Notes under the pieces: model-generated | The model's input: the letters and a program-made list of their open reading frames with translations, nothing else | What the model was told of the DNA's origin: nothing | The model's database searches: none | Part shown: positions 47,501-60,704 of the stretch, in pieces | Layout of the letters: each line of letters starts with the position of its first letter | How positions within the stretch are numbered: position 1 is the first letter of the stretch | Translations under genes and position numbers: made by a program | NCBI GenBank assembly: GCA_014058105.1 | Contig: JACGCM010002435.1 | Coordinates: 1,488,001 to 1,552,000, forward strand | Source: Kingdonia uniflora | Taxonomy: Eukaryota > Streptophyta > Magnoliopsida > Ranunculales > Circaeasteraceae | Length of the DNA stretch: 64,000 nt | Direction of reading: 5' to 3'

Positions 47501-48850
47501 ATACGGGCTACTAAATCCGGTCGATCATAGACTGACTAATTAGGTAGGAGTGCATTGTTAATCTTAGACCATTTTGGATTAGCTGTCATTGTAAGAAAGA
47601 TATCTGGACGATTATTGAAATGTGTGATCGCCAACGAATCTTGTTAAATTTCATACATACTCCTTGCACTTCCAGTACGTGATGAGGGTAAAACAATACG
47701 TTGTCTAATTTGATTAGGATCCAAATCAGCCGTCACAATATCTGTCAAACCACCATATAATTCGGACCGAAGATTGTTTTAGTTTAACCTGACATACCTT
47801 AATAGATTTTGCTAAGTCGAGGCCCATGCGTCTACTATAAATTATTGAAATAATTTTGATCCTCGTAAGATTGGTAAATATTCTGTTGTTTGTTAAAATA
47901 GGCGATAACAATAGTATTCCCATTGAGAAAGTTTTTTAGTTGAATTCCATGCGCTAGCTGCAACGTTCCAATGCTTTAAGTATACTGACCAGCCAAGTTG
48001 TCCAGTAGGGAAATGAAGAACATAATGCATGGGAAGGTATGCAGGATGGCATTCACTAATTTGCATCAACCCCTGATTTGCCTTATGATACACAATAATG
48101 TCTCTCCCGCCACTGATTTTTGACCCATCTCCAGGTAGTATAACTGCAATCTCAATCTCATCGGTTGATGGTAAACTGTATCTACGATGATTTGTCAAAA
48201 CATTGTAATGAAGGTATGCTGGCACATTAAAATTTTCATTATCGCCTGCATCGTCTTCTAATACCTCATATGCATAACGATAAAATTCACTGAATGGGTT
48301 ACATCGAACCAATGTGCCTTGGATAACTTTTAGCACATCTCTGTTTAGGTGTGGGTACCTTTTATGATGGGTATTAAGAGATGCACCAGGGTTGTAGATG
48401 TATAATTATGCATAAGAAGCTTCCTGTTCCTCATTTGGAACCAATGCACCTATTCAATGGTGTAACTTGCCGTAGATAACAAAAGAAGTTGGACCTCACC
48501 CATGAGCTACTCAATTATCCATATGAACCCCAAGATTCGTAAATGCGTTAGCTGCATTGTATTCTCACATATACCTTCGAAATGACCTTGAATGCAGACC
48601 GTTACCATCATATAATTCTTGAAATTCATTAGGCAATGCATTGATATTTGGGACCTTAATTTTACCTTATAGGGAACATTGACAAAATAGTGGTTTGATG
48701 ATTGAAGATTTTGATAGTTGCTCGTCCTTCCAATGAAGTACAGAGCAATGTGTACATACAACGTCCATTTGGCCAAGGAAATAACGTCCTAATTGTACTC
48801 CCTCGTCATTACCGTTAATGCTATCTTTATCCACTTCATTAACATTATCA
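44555..48850 (-). pseudogene. Helitron Rep/helicase (RepHel), decayed
   Basis: On minus: Helitron_like_N at about 48850-47900 (GLHSRSF..., YNPGASL, SGGRDIIVYHKANQGLMQIS, HPAYLPMHYVLHFPTGQLGW). Rep at 47095-47570 holds KRGLPHMYALFFL, where the second His of the HUH motif is Tyr (TAT, 47383-47385). A spacer domain lies at 46330-46940 (PPEGAWRFFSFNLYHEKPNV). PIF1-type helicase lies at 46189-44555, with the Walker A Lys changed (GATSTGET), WDE near 45700, [22 protein letters not shown] near 44970 and an INKSQGQS motif near 44720. Many stops and frameshifts. It would nick and unwind for rolling-circle transposition. Confidence 0.88.
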
Positions 48851-49820
48851 TTACCTTCATCATCAATGTTATGTTCATCATCACTTTCTATTGGATTATA
48901 ATAAATGGCTTCTACATCATGATGAATACTACATTTGAAAAATTGAGATTAATTAGTATTGTTGCTTATATTGATTTTGTTTATATTAAAATCTGGGAAA
49001 TAAGTAATTTAGTATGCACTTACACATTTGCCCGAGCTAACGAAGACTTTCCAATTTCAAATTTACTTGAAGGAAAATTAGGCGTGTTGCGCATGATTGG
49101 ATAAGGTAGGTTGGGCGAATGCATTGTACAAGGTTGTTCTTCTAAAATAGTGACACTGTTAGGTAGTAAAGTAGATGACTCTTCTCGAATGGTATGAGGA
49201 GGTTGTGAGAATACCCTATTAAATTCTGGATCTAAGCTTAGGAAAATAGAATTTGATGAATGATTCGTAACCGCGGGATCTAACAACTGGTGATTTGTCA
49301 CTGCTTCTCTTTGTTGTCGTTCACGTTATCTTCTAATACATTGTGCAATAGACCAATTAGAAAGTTGTCTTTCAGTTAGGGGAAGACTTAGAGTCCCTTT
49401 AATAGGGGTAATTTCAGAATGCAAACCTACTATATTAAATTCTTCAGCTAAGTTTCGAGATGTTGGAGCTAAGCTACGGTTTGTAACTCCTTGGTCGAAT
49501 AGCTGAAGAACTGTTGTAACTTCCCTTAGCTGCCTTTTACGCTCTCCTCTAGCACGTTGTGCAACCGATTGTTTAGATAGTTGTTGTTGCGCTGAGTTGT
49601 TGACAATTTGCAGGTTCACTTAGTTGCCTATCGCGTTCTCTTTATCTTCTACCACGTTGAGCTAACATTCTTCTTGAGAGGGCATTATCAGTTGAAGGAG
49701 TAAAGAGACTTGGCGACATAATTTCATTGGTTGTATACACCCTATTTGACGATGTATTATCATTTGATGCTGTTGACCGTATTACCATTCTGTCGGTAGG
49801 AGGAATATGTGGCGATTCCT
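48851..49820 (-). pseudogene. N-terminal region of the Helitron gene
   Basis: It encodes Gln/Arg/Ser-rich repeats such as LSKQSVAQRARGERKRQLRE (49500-49620) and a similar LSNWSIAQCIRR near 49330. Such basic repeats are common upstream of plant RepHel proteins. Introns are likely; exon limits were not resolved. Confidence 0.5.
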
Positions 49821-50240
49821 ATTTAGTAATTCTAAGAAGTATTGGGTTATATTGTTAAACGTTAAAATTTAAAGTGTTTTATTGACTTAAAATTATAATT
49901 ATTCAAATATGGAAAAGCATAGACTGTAATTTTAAGAAACTAAAATTATGAGCTAACGACGAAAATAGAGACGAAATAAATTGCCAATTGTGGAAGATGG
50001 AAATATAGGCTAAGCACAATTTAGAAAGATGAAGCTAAGTATATTAACTAATAATGTAATGCGACTAACCTCAGGAGCATCCATTATGAAGAGTAGCTGT
50101 TTCAACCCTTTGACGGTATAGTGAAAGAAACTTTCTATAAATTAAATGAAACTTCAATTATTAAGAGTATAAAGAATCATTATTTGTAACTGCTTTCTTC
50201 ATATTGTTTCTCTCTTTCTACAAAAACAATTAACAAATAT
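49821..50240. other. AT-rich spacer before the LINE
   Basis: No domain seen. A T9 tract near 50242 could be the 3' poly(A) of the minus-strand LINE. Confidence 0.4.
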
Positions 50241-50244
50241 TTTT

Positions 50245-52250
50245 TTTTTATTCATAACCAATGCTCCAAAACTTTTCTATAGTCTATTTAACCTAACCCA
50301 TGAATGAGCTAACGAAGGATGTGCTAACTATACAGTCGATTGTTCAGGATCATTTGTATACTATAGAAAGATCTTACAAACCCACAATGTTGTGCAGCTT
50401 ACACCAAAACTAAGGTTTATCCTCGGCTAAGGTAGGTTTGTAAGATCAGAAGAGAGGCATATAAATGTGGGGACAGGATATTCATGGGGAGCAAGAAAAG
50501 TATATCTCTATATGGATTTGTTTTAAGGACCCTTCACATGAAATAACTCATAATTATCCTCTACCATGCAGTTTCAAATTTCAAGTAGATCTTAAACTGG
50601 CGGTAGGTAAGATAGATATGCAGAGGTGAGAAAGACAGAGAGAATAACACATAGTAGAGCAGGATAAAATTCCAACCCCAAAACGCTTAGAAAAGGAAAA
50701 AAGAGGTATTTCCTCCTATCTATGAGACTGATTTTGTTGAAGGCACCTCCCGAAGGAAAATTTTACTTTTATCCATACTAATTTACTGCCCTGAAGCTGC
50801 TTGATAATGCCAGAGTAACTGCTTCAACTTTTTGAGGCATCTGGTATTACTATTTGTAAATAGAAAAATGTTATCTCTATAAAGAAAATAAGTAGGGCCT
50901 GCAATTTATTTGATGGATACCATAGGCACAATTTCTTCTTTTGACTGAGCTTACTGATGTTGATGCTTAGAATATCTTACGCTATTGCAAACAAAAGTGG
51001 GGATAATAAATTACCTTATTTCAAACCCTTTTAACTTTTGAATATCCTGAAGGACTCCCATTTATTGATATTGGGATCATACCGCTTCCAATCAGAGTTT
51101 TAATCCAGTTGCAGTATTGATCACAAAAGCCAAAAGCTTTTAGATTAGAAATAAAAAATTCCCAGCTCATTTTATCATAAGCCTGAGAAATATCCAGTTT
51201 TAGAGCAATATTCCTTCCTGGCCTTTTGGTCTTCATCTCATTGATCAGTTCAAAATCTATACAAATATTGTTTAGGATACTTCTGCCTTGTATAAAAACA
51301 CTTTCATTGTTAGAGACAATCCTTGCAGAAATTGCTGAAGTTCTTGCAGCTTGGATTTTAGTGATGACTTTAAAGATAAAGTTCCTCAGACATATGGACC
51401 TGTAGTGCTGAATGGATTCTGGATAATTGATCTTTGGTAGGAGTACAATCAAGTTAGAATTAAAAGAGACATGTAACTGACCTTCCAGAAAGAAAGAAGC
51501 GATACCTAACAGACATTATCTCTAATAAGGTACCAGAAGTGCCTAAAGAAGGATCCTGAAAAGCCATCTGGCCCTGGTGCACTTTCCCCATCCAAGTTAA
51601 ACACTGATTAGAGGAGGTCTTCTACCCTTTTTCTCCCCCATTCTTAACACTGTATATAAAATTCTCAAAGCCTATCCATGGAATCCCAACATTTTAAGCA
51701 ATAACAGTTAACTAACTCCACAAAGGAACTCTGTTGATTTTTAGGCATTTTGTATGTACAAAAGAAAAGCAGTAATTTAAGAAAGCCACTATGATGTGTT
51801 GCCTTGTATTGATTATAATGTTGTTGATTTCATCGTTATAAGTATCATTCTCTAACTGCCCTTGTAAAAATAGTATTTTCTTTTCTAGCTCTTTTTTTAA
51901 TGGTTTTTAAATTATAGACTTCCTTTTCCAATTCTTGATGGTCTGTTTAAGTCTTCTAAGTTTTAGCATGAGAGTGAATAAATGGGTTGCTCTCATAGGT
52001 AGATTCTAGTTAGCTTCCACTACCTCTTTGAAGCCAGAAAACTCACTCCAAGTGTTTATGTATTTAAAAGGAATATTGTTTGGTTTGGGAATATCGTTGT
52101 ACTCTCCATGCAATAAAGAGTGATCAGAGTGTGCTCTAGCATGCACCTTAATAGTCCAGTCTTTGTAAGTACTGCTCCAAACACCATTTTAAAGGCATCT
52201 GTCTAATACACTTAAACATAACCAGCAGGTAAGTAGATTTTTCTTCCCTC
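50245..52250 (-). mobile_element. 5'-truncated L1-type LINE
   Basis: The endonuclease end (SDHSLL near 52110, FKYINTWSEFSGF near 52060) is followed by GPDGFSG near 51570. RT follows at 51452-51021 (LLPKINYPESIQHYRSICLR, FIQGRSILNN, ALKLDISQAYDKM, INGSPSGYSK), with decayed palm motifs to about 50700. The 5' part of ORF2 and all of ORF1 are missing, as usual for LINE copies. It probably inserted into the Helitron. Confidence 0.8.
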
Positions 52251-52899
52251 TGCGTCTCTCTAACATTTCATAAACCCTCTGTACATTTGGAAACCTTTGT
52301 ACATTTTGTCGATATCAGTAGTGAAGTAAAGGATGCTGTCAATCATTAGTAAAAGGTAAAATTAGAGAACCAAAAAACATGGCTAAACTGAGGGGTGGTA
52401 TGCGCATGTAATCCTTGCAAAAATTTCTTCCCCATATCTCCCATGCTTCAGAAAAGTCCTGTTATGTATTATTTAAACTAGAGGCACACATACTCCGATG
52501 TTTACCATGTCTTAGTCTATTTTTGGATGGCGGCTCCACGTAATTGGGCTAATTGTATATTTTTCCCTTGTTTTCCCTTTTGTCTGAATTTTCTATCTTA
52601 TATTCGTCCAAAAATAAAAATAAGGAAAGAGAGAAAAGCCTACTGTGAGAGTTCTTAAATTTTAGTTTGCTTACTTCATGACAGGAGGGTCCAATCCTGA
52701 ATGGGCGATGGTACACATTGCATCCATGTGGTACAAGCGAGTGGATGAAGCTGTTGTTTCATGCTGGTTCTTCATAGGAAAATCACGAAGGTCTAAGAAT
52801 TGAGCAACAATATTTGATCTCCTGCCTATCAGTTGTTGGTCAAGTTTTTCAGGGTTAATCTTCAAGTTCGAGTCAACATTGGATACGGTTGCGCTCTTT

Positions 52900-53225
52900 A
52901 AAGGGGTGCTTGTTTACAGTCTTGGCATCACAACTTCTTATATGACAGAATGTGAAGCAATTTTTAAGGCAGTTGAAATAGCACATAAGAAGGGATGACA
53001 TAGGCTTTTTATCAACTCTGACACACAGGCTGTTGTTGGTTCCTTTAATGGTAACAGTCCTTCAAATTTTACTGATATTAACTCTAAAATGTCAATCAAA
53101 GTCAAGCACACATGGAGGGAAAAACACATGGAGTGGGGGGAAGCCAATTTTGGTATTGATGGATGTGCTAATAGAGTTAATCATCTAGCAAAATGAGCTC
53201 CTCCTGAAGAATCTTTTATCATTAG
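52900..53225 (+). pseudogene. RNase H fragment, second (plus strand)
   Basis: MTECEAIFKAVEIAHKKG, then LFINSDTQAVVGSFNG and WGEANFGIDGCANRVNHLAK fit the later half of plant RVT_3 RNase H. The catalytic Glu of ECEA and the Asp of NSD are present. In-frame stops occur. It may complement the N-terminal half at 40330-40587, though on the other strand. Confidence 0.6.
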
Positions 53226-53593
53226 GCCTAGCTTTCTCAAAAGAATTGAAATGCAAATCATTTACACAATACTTCAACTTATTATTTTATGTATCCCAAG
53301 GCATTATGGAAAGGCCTTTTGAGGATCAACTAACGACACGTGATGGAGGAGAGGTATGATCTGAAGGAAAAGATGGGGGCACTTGAGGCTGATAAGAATG
53401 ATATAGTATATAAGTTGGAGGTGTGGCAATACAGGGTTAAGGGTAGTCATGGGGTTTTCATCGTTAAGAAAGTCTGTTGGCATAGAGGCGTTCGGAGGTG
53501 GTGGGAGCGGTCGAAAGAGATTAGCTGATAACATGGATATGAGAGAAGAAAATATACGATCATCAAACTGCTTCTTTGAGGATTATTATGACT

Positions 53594-54039
53594 GAGAGAA
53601 GTTGAGTGAGCTTAAGGCGTTTCAAGTCCTGTTTAAACGGTGACTCCGATGCATCCATGAACGTGAAGATAGAGTTACAAATGGATATGATGGAGAACAA
53701 CTCTTTAGTTTCTGAATCGAAAGAAGTTTGGTTCGAAGGGGAGCTGTTAGGCCTGCATAAAGATGGGATATGAAATCTTATTGTAGAACATTCTAGACAT
53801 CCACCAATACCCCAATTTGTCAGAGCTGATTAAACTATTACCAAGAAAGAAAGTGCTTGTCTAAGTTAGTTCAATGGATACATATAAACTGCCTGTGTCT
53901 AGGACATTTCCTATGAGATCTCCCCTTCAAATTCCAAACATTTCTTTCGGCATCTTGACTCCACATGCCTCTTAAGCTAAAGCTCTGTTTGGTTCTTCAA
54001 AAACACAGGCAAATGAAAAAATGAATTGTTGGAATACCA
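53594..54039 (+). repeat. Duplicated ~440-bp block, copy 2
   Basis: Same as 42253-42690. It directly precedes the receptor-kinase fragment, so copy 1 was probably derived from this gene's 5' region. Confidence 0.85.
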
Positions 54040-54059
54040 ATATTCTTGTGCCTGTATCG

Positions 54060-54820
54060 AATCAGAGTCGATGTACTACAGATATTAGAGGAACATGGGG
54101 ATACGTGGCACCTGAATGGTTCAAAAGAATGGCGATCACGACCAACATCAAATACAACAAGATCCAAGCATATCTAGAATGAACATTGCAAACTTTCTCT
54201 TTGGAGGTTCAAGACCATATTGGTATCAACGAATTCAAATAGCATTTTGTATTTCCCAAGGGATAGTATATCTTCCTGAAGAATGCAGCAGTCAAATCAT
54301 TCATTACGACAAAAAGCCTCAAAACATACTTTTAGATGACTCTTTTAATGTGAAGATCTTCGACTTTGGATTGGCGAAGCTTTTAATGTCGGATCATAGT
54401 CGATGTACTATAGATATCAGAGGAACACGGGGATACGTAGCACCTGAATGGTTCAAAAGAATGGCGATCATAGCCAAGGTAGATGTTTATAGTTTTGGAA
54501 TCATGTTGCTAGAGATCATTTGTTGCAGGAAAAACTTTGAATGGGAATCTTGGGGAAAAAATACTGAGATATTATCTAATTGGGCCTATGATTGCTATGT
54601 GGAAAGAAAAATCCATCTGATAGTAGAGAATGATGAGCAGGCGAAGAACGATGGGAAGATGTTAGAAAGGTTGGTAATGACTACTATTTGGTGTATTCAG
54701 GAGGATCCATCCCTTAGGCCTTTCATGAAAAAGGTAACAAAAATGCTAGAAGGAGCAATCAAAGTTTGCATGCCTCCAGTCCGAGATCCTTCCTCCTTCA
54801 TTAGCTCAATATGTACTTAG
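54060..54820 (+). pseudogene. G-type lectin receptor-like kinase (LECRK-like), kinase C-part, rearranged
   Basis: The main frame (54116-54820) contains SSQIIHYDKKPQNILLDD (catalytic loop Asp kept), FDFGLAKLL (DFG kept), GTRGYVAPEWFKRMAIIAK, YSFGIMLLEIICCRKNFEWE, WCIQEDPSLRPFMKKVTKML and ends SSFISSICT. These are typical of LECRK-type receptor kinases, membrane Ser/Thr kinases of defence signalling. The lectin, membrane segment, Gly-rich loop and ATP-binding Lys are absent. A second copy of the activation segment (GTWGYVAPEWFKRMA, 54088-54132) precedes the loop out of order, in another frame. It is a chimeric pseudogene. Confidence 0.8.
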
Positions 54821-54839
54821 AATCAATTCTTATATACCA

Positions 54840-55484
54840 ATTACCTCATGCTTTTTAAGAACTCTAAAATGGTGGAAGATCAATGTAATATATAATCTAT
54901 GGTTATTATTTTCTTCATTAATTTATTATTAGTATTGTTTGTTACCTAGAAAGTGGAAGTTTGCTTTTATGTAATCTATCTTCATTGAAGAAATATCAAA
55001 AAATAGGATTATAGCCGATCCTAAGTAAGTTGTAACTATAAGAACGATCCTAAGTAAGTTGTTACTATAAGAACATAGATTCAGTGAAAGAATTGATGTC
55101 TAGATCCAGTGAAAGAATTGATGTTTTTTATAGCATCTTGAGTTATATGTGTAATGTAATATGATATTTAAAGAGATAGAGAGTGAGAGCTGATAGAGAG
55201 AAGAAGAAGAGTAGGGAGAGAGATAGATAGAGAGATAAGTACCTTGTGGAGATGGAGATCCGGAGAGATGGAGAGAAAAAGATGAGTTTGGGTAGTTCCA
55301 AATTTTAAAGAAGAAGAGTTGTAATTTGATAGGAGATAAAGACAATGTCAAAAATACCCCTAAGCCAAATAGTTGAACAAATCTAGGCCGTCCATCTCCC
55401 TCCTCCCCATAAATCTCATCCCCTCTTTATCCCTGAGACAATGACGAATATGCCTATACGAAAAATACCATTGCCTAGCTAATG
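54840..55484. other. Right end region of the insertion
   Basis: Two back-to-back short tandem duplications lie at 55014-55075 (about 29-bp unit, 'gatcctaagtaagttg') and 55077-55125 (about 25-bp unit, 'cagtgaaagaattgatg'). A GA-rich tract follows at 55180-55240, then 'ggtatttttcgtatag' on minus near the edge. No gene. Confidence 0.5.
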
Positions 55485-55528
55485 TATAATATATATACAC
55501 ATATATATATATATACACATATATATAT

Positions 55529-55577
<49 letters not shown>
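55485..55577. repeat. (TA)n microsatellite at the right Copia/Helitron junction
   Basis: TA repeats interspersed with CA. They separate the insertion from Copia integrase sequence. Confidence 0.85.
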
Positions 55578-55578
<1 letters not shown>

Positions 55579-55582
55579 TCAC

Positions 55583-57850
55583 CAGGGGGGACTTCAAATA
55601 TTTAGTGATAGATGCAAATCATAACCCACATAATATCAGGCCGACGTTGAGGGTCCTATCTTCATACGTTATGGTTGTGCGATTGGCACTAGTATAGAAC
55701 ATCCAAATGTTCGTCAATGGGTAATACCGGGCTCCGACCCAGTTATTAGTTACTTTTGGGATAAATGTGATAATTCGCTATGGGATGAACCCTAATCAGT
55801 ATTATGGGGGCAAGAGTGTATAGCATACACACTAGTCAGAAGTTATGATCATAATAATAGTGGCCTAACAATTATCCTAAATCGCTTGATTAGGTTTTCT
55901 ACCAATCCTGAGTTGAATATAGTATGGGGTACTCACGATCCTCAATCATCTATTATGTTTAGCGGTAGAATAATCATCAAAAGCCTGTAAGTCGAACTCG
56001 CAAGCCCCATATCAAGTTGCATCGATCGATTTGATCGGTTAATCTAGGAACTGAGCCTGCGATCGAATGATATAAGTAAGAAGTCATGCTAATGTTGCAG
56101 TTCTAGATGTTAATAACAGGCAAACGTAAGATCATCTCCTTGATGCATCTACTATGACCATAAATACTCAAGTGGGTCACTATATGTATGGATAGGTCCA
56201 CATATATCTCCATGGATGCGTCTGGAGCAAAGGCTGGAGTTCCTACTCTACTTTGGTCATACTAGGACAAATATTAACTTTCCTTGAAAACATTCGTTAC
56301 ACATACACTCTCTGGATCTTCTCTCCTTTTAAGGAAAATCGAGATGTACTCTCGATAATCTTCTTCACTATTCTAGCCCAGAGGAGTGTATTGGAAACCG
56401 GTCTAATAATGTATTCTAATCTTTAGACATGGAGGGAATGTACAAAACCTTGTCTATCATTTTGTTCGATAGTCTTCATGTGATAAGCACTATCATTTAT
56501 CTCCTTAAAACTTAGTAAAATCAGGCTAGATTTACTAGTGTATAAAGCAGACTAGGTACAATGTATCGTACCATTAGGGAGTAATAACGTGACATACTCA
56601 GTACGTTTTATCATGTAGGCTGTACCAATGATATTCATGACATCCTCGGTGCATAAGATTAGAGACAAGTAATATGCTCATATATCAAAAGGATCGAGTG
56701 CGTGGTACTAATATCTCTTAGACATTTGTCACCACTCATCCGATTATCGCTAATATTCAATGAGTAGATAGATCCATAGTCAGGTTGTATATATTAGATC
56801 AACTATTATGCATGGAATTTAACTACTTCCCAAACAATAAATCCACAAAAGAAAATCAAAGAACAATCTCATAGATGTGATACCGTACCAGTGCACGACC
56901 ATTCTATTAAACTAACCTATAAAAAGTTCCCAACTCAGTTAATGATTATGCAGCAAGTAAAGTTACTACTTGGTAATGCTCTCTAGGTGACTTCATTTAT
57001 CTACTAAGAATTTATAACTATTTATTCTTAAAACTTGATCTAAAGCTACATTTTTATTATGGGAGAAATCTAAGGCCACAGACTCTACTGTGGCAAGGTT
57101 TGCACCTGCTGTAATCATCTGATAAGTTTGGGGTCAATCTCTTTATATTGTTTAGAGTGCCTTGCAATCCCGTGCCTGGCTATCTCGTATCCATTTTAGA
57201 ATTCTTCCTATTCCATTTTGGTCAGTTGGTAAACTTCTTGTTCCCCTTGCCTCTGGTTGTTGATGGCTGTAATTTTAATCCTGCCATTATTACCACCTCA
57301 AGTCTATCCATGGTTGCGACCATGTCCACACTTACACTTATAACTAAACCCAACATTGTGCGGCCCTGGCACATGCTTATATTTAGTAGGCATAAGCTTG
57401 AGGTTCTTAACCAATAGCTCGTTATTTTGCTTATAAATGAGAAAAGCTTGAATCAGGTCCGCGTGCATAATGATCTTTCGAATATTGTCTCGAAAGCACA
57501 ATATTTGAAGCGTAGAAAATATAATAGAATATTCTTAATATTTTTATTTACCTCAAGTATTTCTCAATGTAACATTATAGAAGAGTTACACTGCAATTTT
57601 TTTGTCGCAGTCATATAATAGTATATAGTAATCGATTATGAGGTCTTCCTGAATATAGAGGCAAGGGTGTAAATAAATCTCCTACTTTATTATTTAGAGA
57701 CTCGTTGTTCTCAACAATAACCTTTTCCAGATTCGGTAATAACAGATGAATTTCAGTATCCACAAAAGTCAAGTTTATTGGTACCAAAATTAAAATTATA
57801 GTTTGGGAGGTACTCAATGTTCTGAGTGTCACCTACATCTATTATACATG
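55583..57850 (-). pseudogene. Copia gag, protease and integrase remnant
   Basis: Gag starts near 57835 (MTLRTLSTSQ..., VDTEIHLLLPNLE) and ends near 57330 (KQNNELLVKN, a typical Copia gag end). A gag middle segment appears deleted near 57540-57610. Protease/integrase N-part: NGTIHCT...ALYTSKSSLILLSFKEI near 56500-56600 and a CYVR-like zinc region. Integrase C-part near 55585-55720 aligns with the FGC...PPQR...GIY.GY region and ends at the TA tract. Stops and shifts throughout. Confidence 0.75.
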
Positions 57851-57909
57851 TAGATCAAAACAAGTAGTAGTACTTGATAAACAATCTGTGCATAAAGGAA
57901 ATTTATAGT

Positions 57910-58110
57910 ATTTATGTCAGTGATTCCCAATTATTACTTGTAGGTGAACGTTGTTCATATTCTATTACTCATGAAATTCTATTTAAGTACATGATTTCTA
58001 ATCATTACTTGTGGTTCATGGTATATAGCGCAATGAAGTACATGATTCCCAATCATTACTTGTAAGTGAACCATGTTCATAGCTTTATACTCATGAGTTT
58101 CTATTAAGCG
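57910..58110. repeat. Imperfect tandem repeats in the Copia leader
   Basis: Three units with 'gattcccaatcattacttgt' plus 'tgaacgttgttcat', one shortened, lie between the Copia 5' LTR and gag. Confidence 0.7.
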
Positions 58111-59500
58111 TCAAATCCCAACTTTACCTCGTAAAATGGTGATCTTAACCTTAAAGTACATTTTAATAAAGTCTTAGCCAAGACAGCTATTCAAAACTAC
58201 TAGATGATGCGATCCTTATTCTAACAACTAGGGTATTTTAATCCCCAAATTTCTATAAGGTTTGTACATTCTAGCCAAATGACCCATTTGCTTTGAATAT
58301 AAGGGGTACTAGATGGTTAGCTCACAAATGGTCCCACCTCAAAGTCTGTTGAGTTCATAAGATAGGTAGATTGCATATGTCTTTGAATTAGTATTTTAGG
58401 GTACTATAGGTTGCTATTAGTGTCTATATACCTCTAAATATTGTCATATATCATCTAATTGTACCTAAATACATAAAATTGGTTCCTCAGATACTAAGTT
58501 TTTAGAAAATAAGACTAAGTAAATTCCCAATTAATATCTAATTATTTGTCTATGACGTTTAATCATGATTTAGATATGACTCATAGTCGTATTCTAAATT
58601 AAACTTGGTTTTTGTATTATCTCTGATCCATGGTCAGGATAATTAGTATCTTAGGGGCATACCATTAATATCCAATTAGCTATCGTAAGATACTTAAATA
58701 GGTATTAATCTATTTTCTTATATCACATATAAGTTAGTCAGTTTTCCTATATAAGGCATTCGTTTCTAAAAAAATTTAAAAAATATTTTTCATAAAAATA
58801 TTAAAAAATGGATCTCCCCCAGGGGTAGGTCCAATCAATAACAATTTTTTTTAAAATTATTCTAATGTTGACAAAAATATAACCTTTTAGGGAAAATTTA
58901 GTATCTGAACTAGTTTGGACTGGTCTGACTTGGTCTGGGTAAAGGCCTGGATCGGGTTGACTGGTCTGGACCGGTTTGACCTAGTCAAACCACCAGGTCC
59001 AATTTTCAAGAAATAGATCTGGATTTGGTGACGTCATCATGATTTCATAGTTATTTAAAAAAAATAACAAGCCCTAGCTGACGTCAGTATGACCTAATAC
59101 GCTGTTTAAAAATTGATTTTTGGCCGTGAACTGTCTAGTTTTAACACCAATTTCCCAGTGACATAGACATCTTCTAGAGATGTGCAATATATGGATGCGA
59201 TCATTATGGAATAGGGTGCACATAAAAATTAAAAGTATGTCAATTCAATAACCACAACGATTGCTATTTTTGGTTAAAAACAACCATTTCACAAGGGTAA
59301 AAAACTGCTAAAATAGCCCTAATAATTTCAAAAAAAATACATATTAATTCTTAAACACAGATTGATATATCCTATATGATAGATCAAGTAATTAATACAT
59401 AAAATTGAAATTTGATAAAAGTTACATCTCTGCAACGCTAAAACAATCCCAAAAACACTAATTGGAGATCCCTTTTTATCCCTTCCAATCCACTAGCTTC
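58111..59500 (-). other. Copia 5' leader
   Basis: Non-coding. It includes a small repeat of GGTCTGACTTGGTCTGG-type units near 58911-58990. No domain was recognised. Confidence 0.5.
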
Positions 59501-59517
59501 TCGTAGTACTGATAACA
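59501..59517 (-). other. Copia primer binding site
   Basis: The minus strand reads TGTTATCAGTACTACGA, a decayed initiator tRNA-Met site (TGGTATCAGAGC). It directly adjoins the LTR. Confidence 0.6.
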
Positions 59518-59764
59518 TATTGGATAATACTCTATTCTATAAGGTAATCATAACTTGGACTTGAGAGAAGAGTAGAGAAATTATTGATTGATCAATTCTC
59601 TGTATTGGTTCTCAGAGGTTAAATAGACTTAACCCTTTATTAGGTTATATACTAATACTCAAACTTTCCCCAAAAGCCCTAATGGTATATGGGCTTCTTA
59701 GGAGTCCAGTAGGACATTGCAACCCAGTTGGGTTCCCATCTTAGGCTGGATCCAACTCCTAATA
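59518..59764 (-). repeat. 5' LTR of the Copia element (247 bp)
   Basis: It aligns with 33804-34051. The ends have decayed (TG to TA, CA to TA). Confidence 0.85.
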
Positions 59765-59774
59765 GTGTAGTGGT

Positions 59775-60271
59775 TGTAAGAACCTAAATTCGGGATTCGA
59801 ACTTAGTTTCTTACACCAAAAATGATTAGAACACAAATAGTAATAAATAATCACTAACACACAAGAATTAGTATAGAAACCTTTGAATAGGTAAAAACTA
59901 CCACCTTTAGCGAGGAATTGAAAATGGCTGATATTATTGGCTTTGTGACACCTTATTACAGCAAATATCATGATAATATTGTAGCTATTTTTTTCGAATC
60001 GTAAAATCTATCCCCCGTCTATTCTTCCTCATTCCTATTTATAGGTTTTATATCATGACCATTATTTTCTCTCAATGTAGGATGTTACAAAATAATGTTT
60101 TGAGGTATCATGGTAACGGTTGCATAATGACAAGAGTGATTCCCTTCTTTTGTAATGGCCCCTTAATGTGTTATCACTATAACACGTCGTCTTTTAGTAA
60201 TGAGGTCGAGTCAGTGGCTACTTCGTCGATGCTTTAGTGTTCTAGTTTGATATATGAAGTAAGCTCTTACA
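59775..60271 (-). repeat. LTR of another retrotransposon (497 bp)
   Basis: On plus it starts TGTAAGAACC and ends AGCTCTTACA, giving TGTAAGA...TCTTACA ends. A purine tract on minus (GAGAGGGAGCGAT) lies to the right, so this would be the 3' LTR of a minus-strand element whose body is mostly lost. Confidence 0.6.
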
Positions 60272-60704
60272 ATCGCTCCCTCTCAACTAAAAACACAAGT
60301 GGTTTTGGTTGTGAAGCTCGAAGAAGATTTGTTATTCGATGCTACTATTTTAAACTGTGGTGAAGTTTGTTGTTTGTCACACAATGATAACCTCTAGGAG
60401 TTATCCCTTTTACTTTTGGGGCTCCCAGATGCATTAATTACATTATTCTTTACTGTTGGAATCTGCATCATGTTTAAATATTCTTTAAATATCATCTTGC
60501 CTATTTAGAATAATTAATTCCTCTTTTTCTTGTGAAACCTAAATTGGCATTGGTAAAAACAAGATCTCAGACCCGCTCTAAAGAGCGTGAGCCACGTATC
60601 ATGGCGAAGCTGGCGGAGTTAAGAACTCGCTATTTTGGCTAGCAGTCAGTTGTAGACCCAACACTATTACTAGTGGAGCCTACCTATGAAGGTATGACAA
60701 TTGC
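60272..60704. other. Remnant internal sequence, unassigned
   Basis: No coding domain seen. It may be the 3' internal part of the element with the LTR at 59775-60271. Confidence 0.35.

Noticed and set aside
52900..53225. RNase H as a host RNase H gene
   Set aside because: Partial domain with stops, next to LINE sequence; more likely a retroelement remnant.
54060..54820. Receptor kinase as an intact kinase gene
   Set aside because: Extracellular part, membrane segment and ATP-binding lobe are missing and the activation segment is duplicated out of order.
55482..55697. Open frame with YIYIYI run
   Set aside because: TA microsatellite joined to antisense of Copia integrase.
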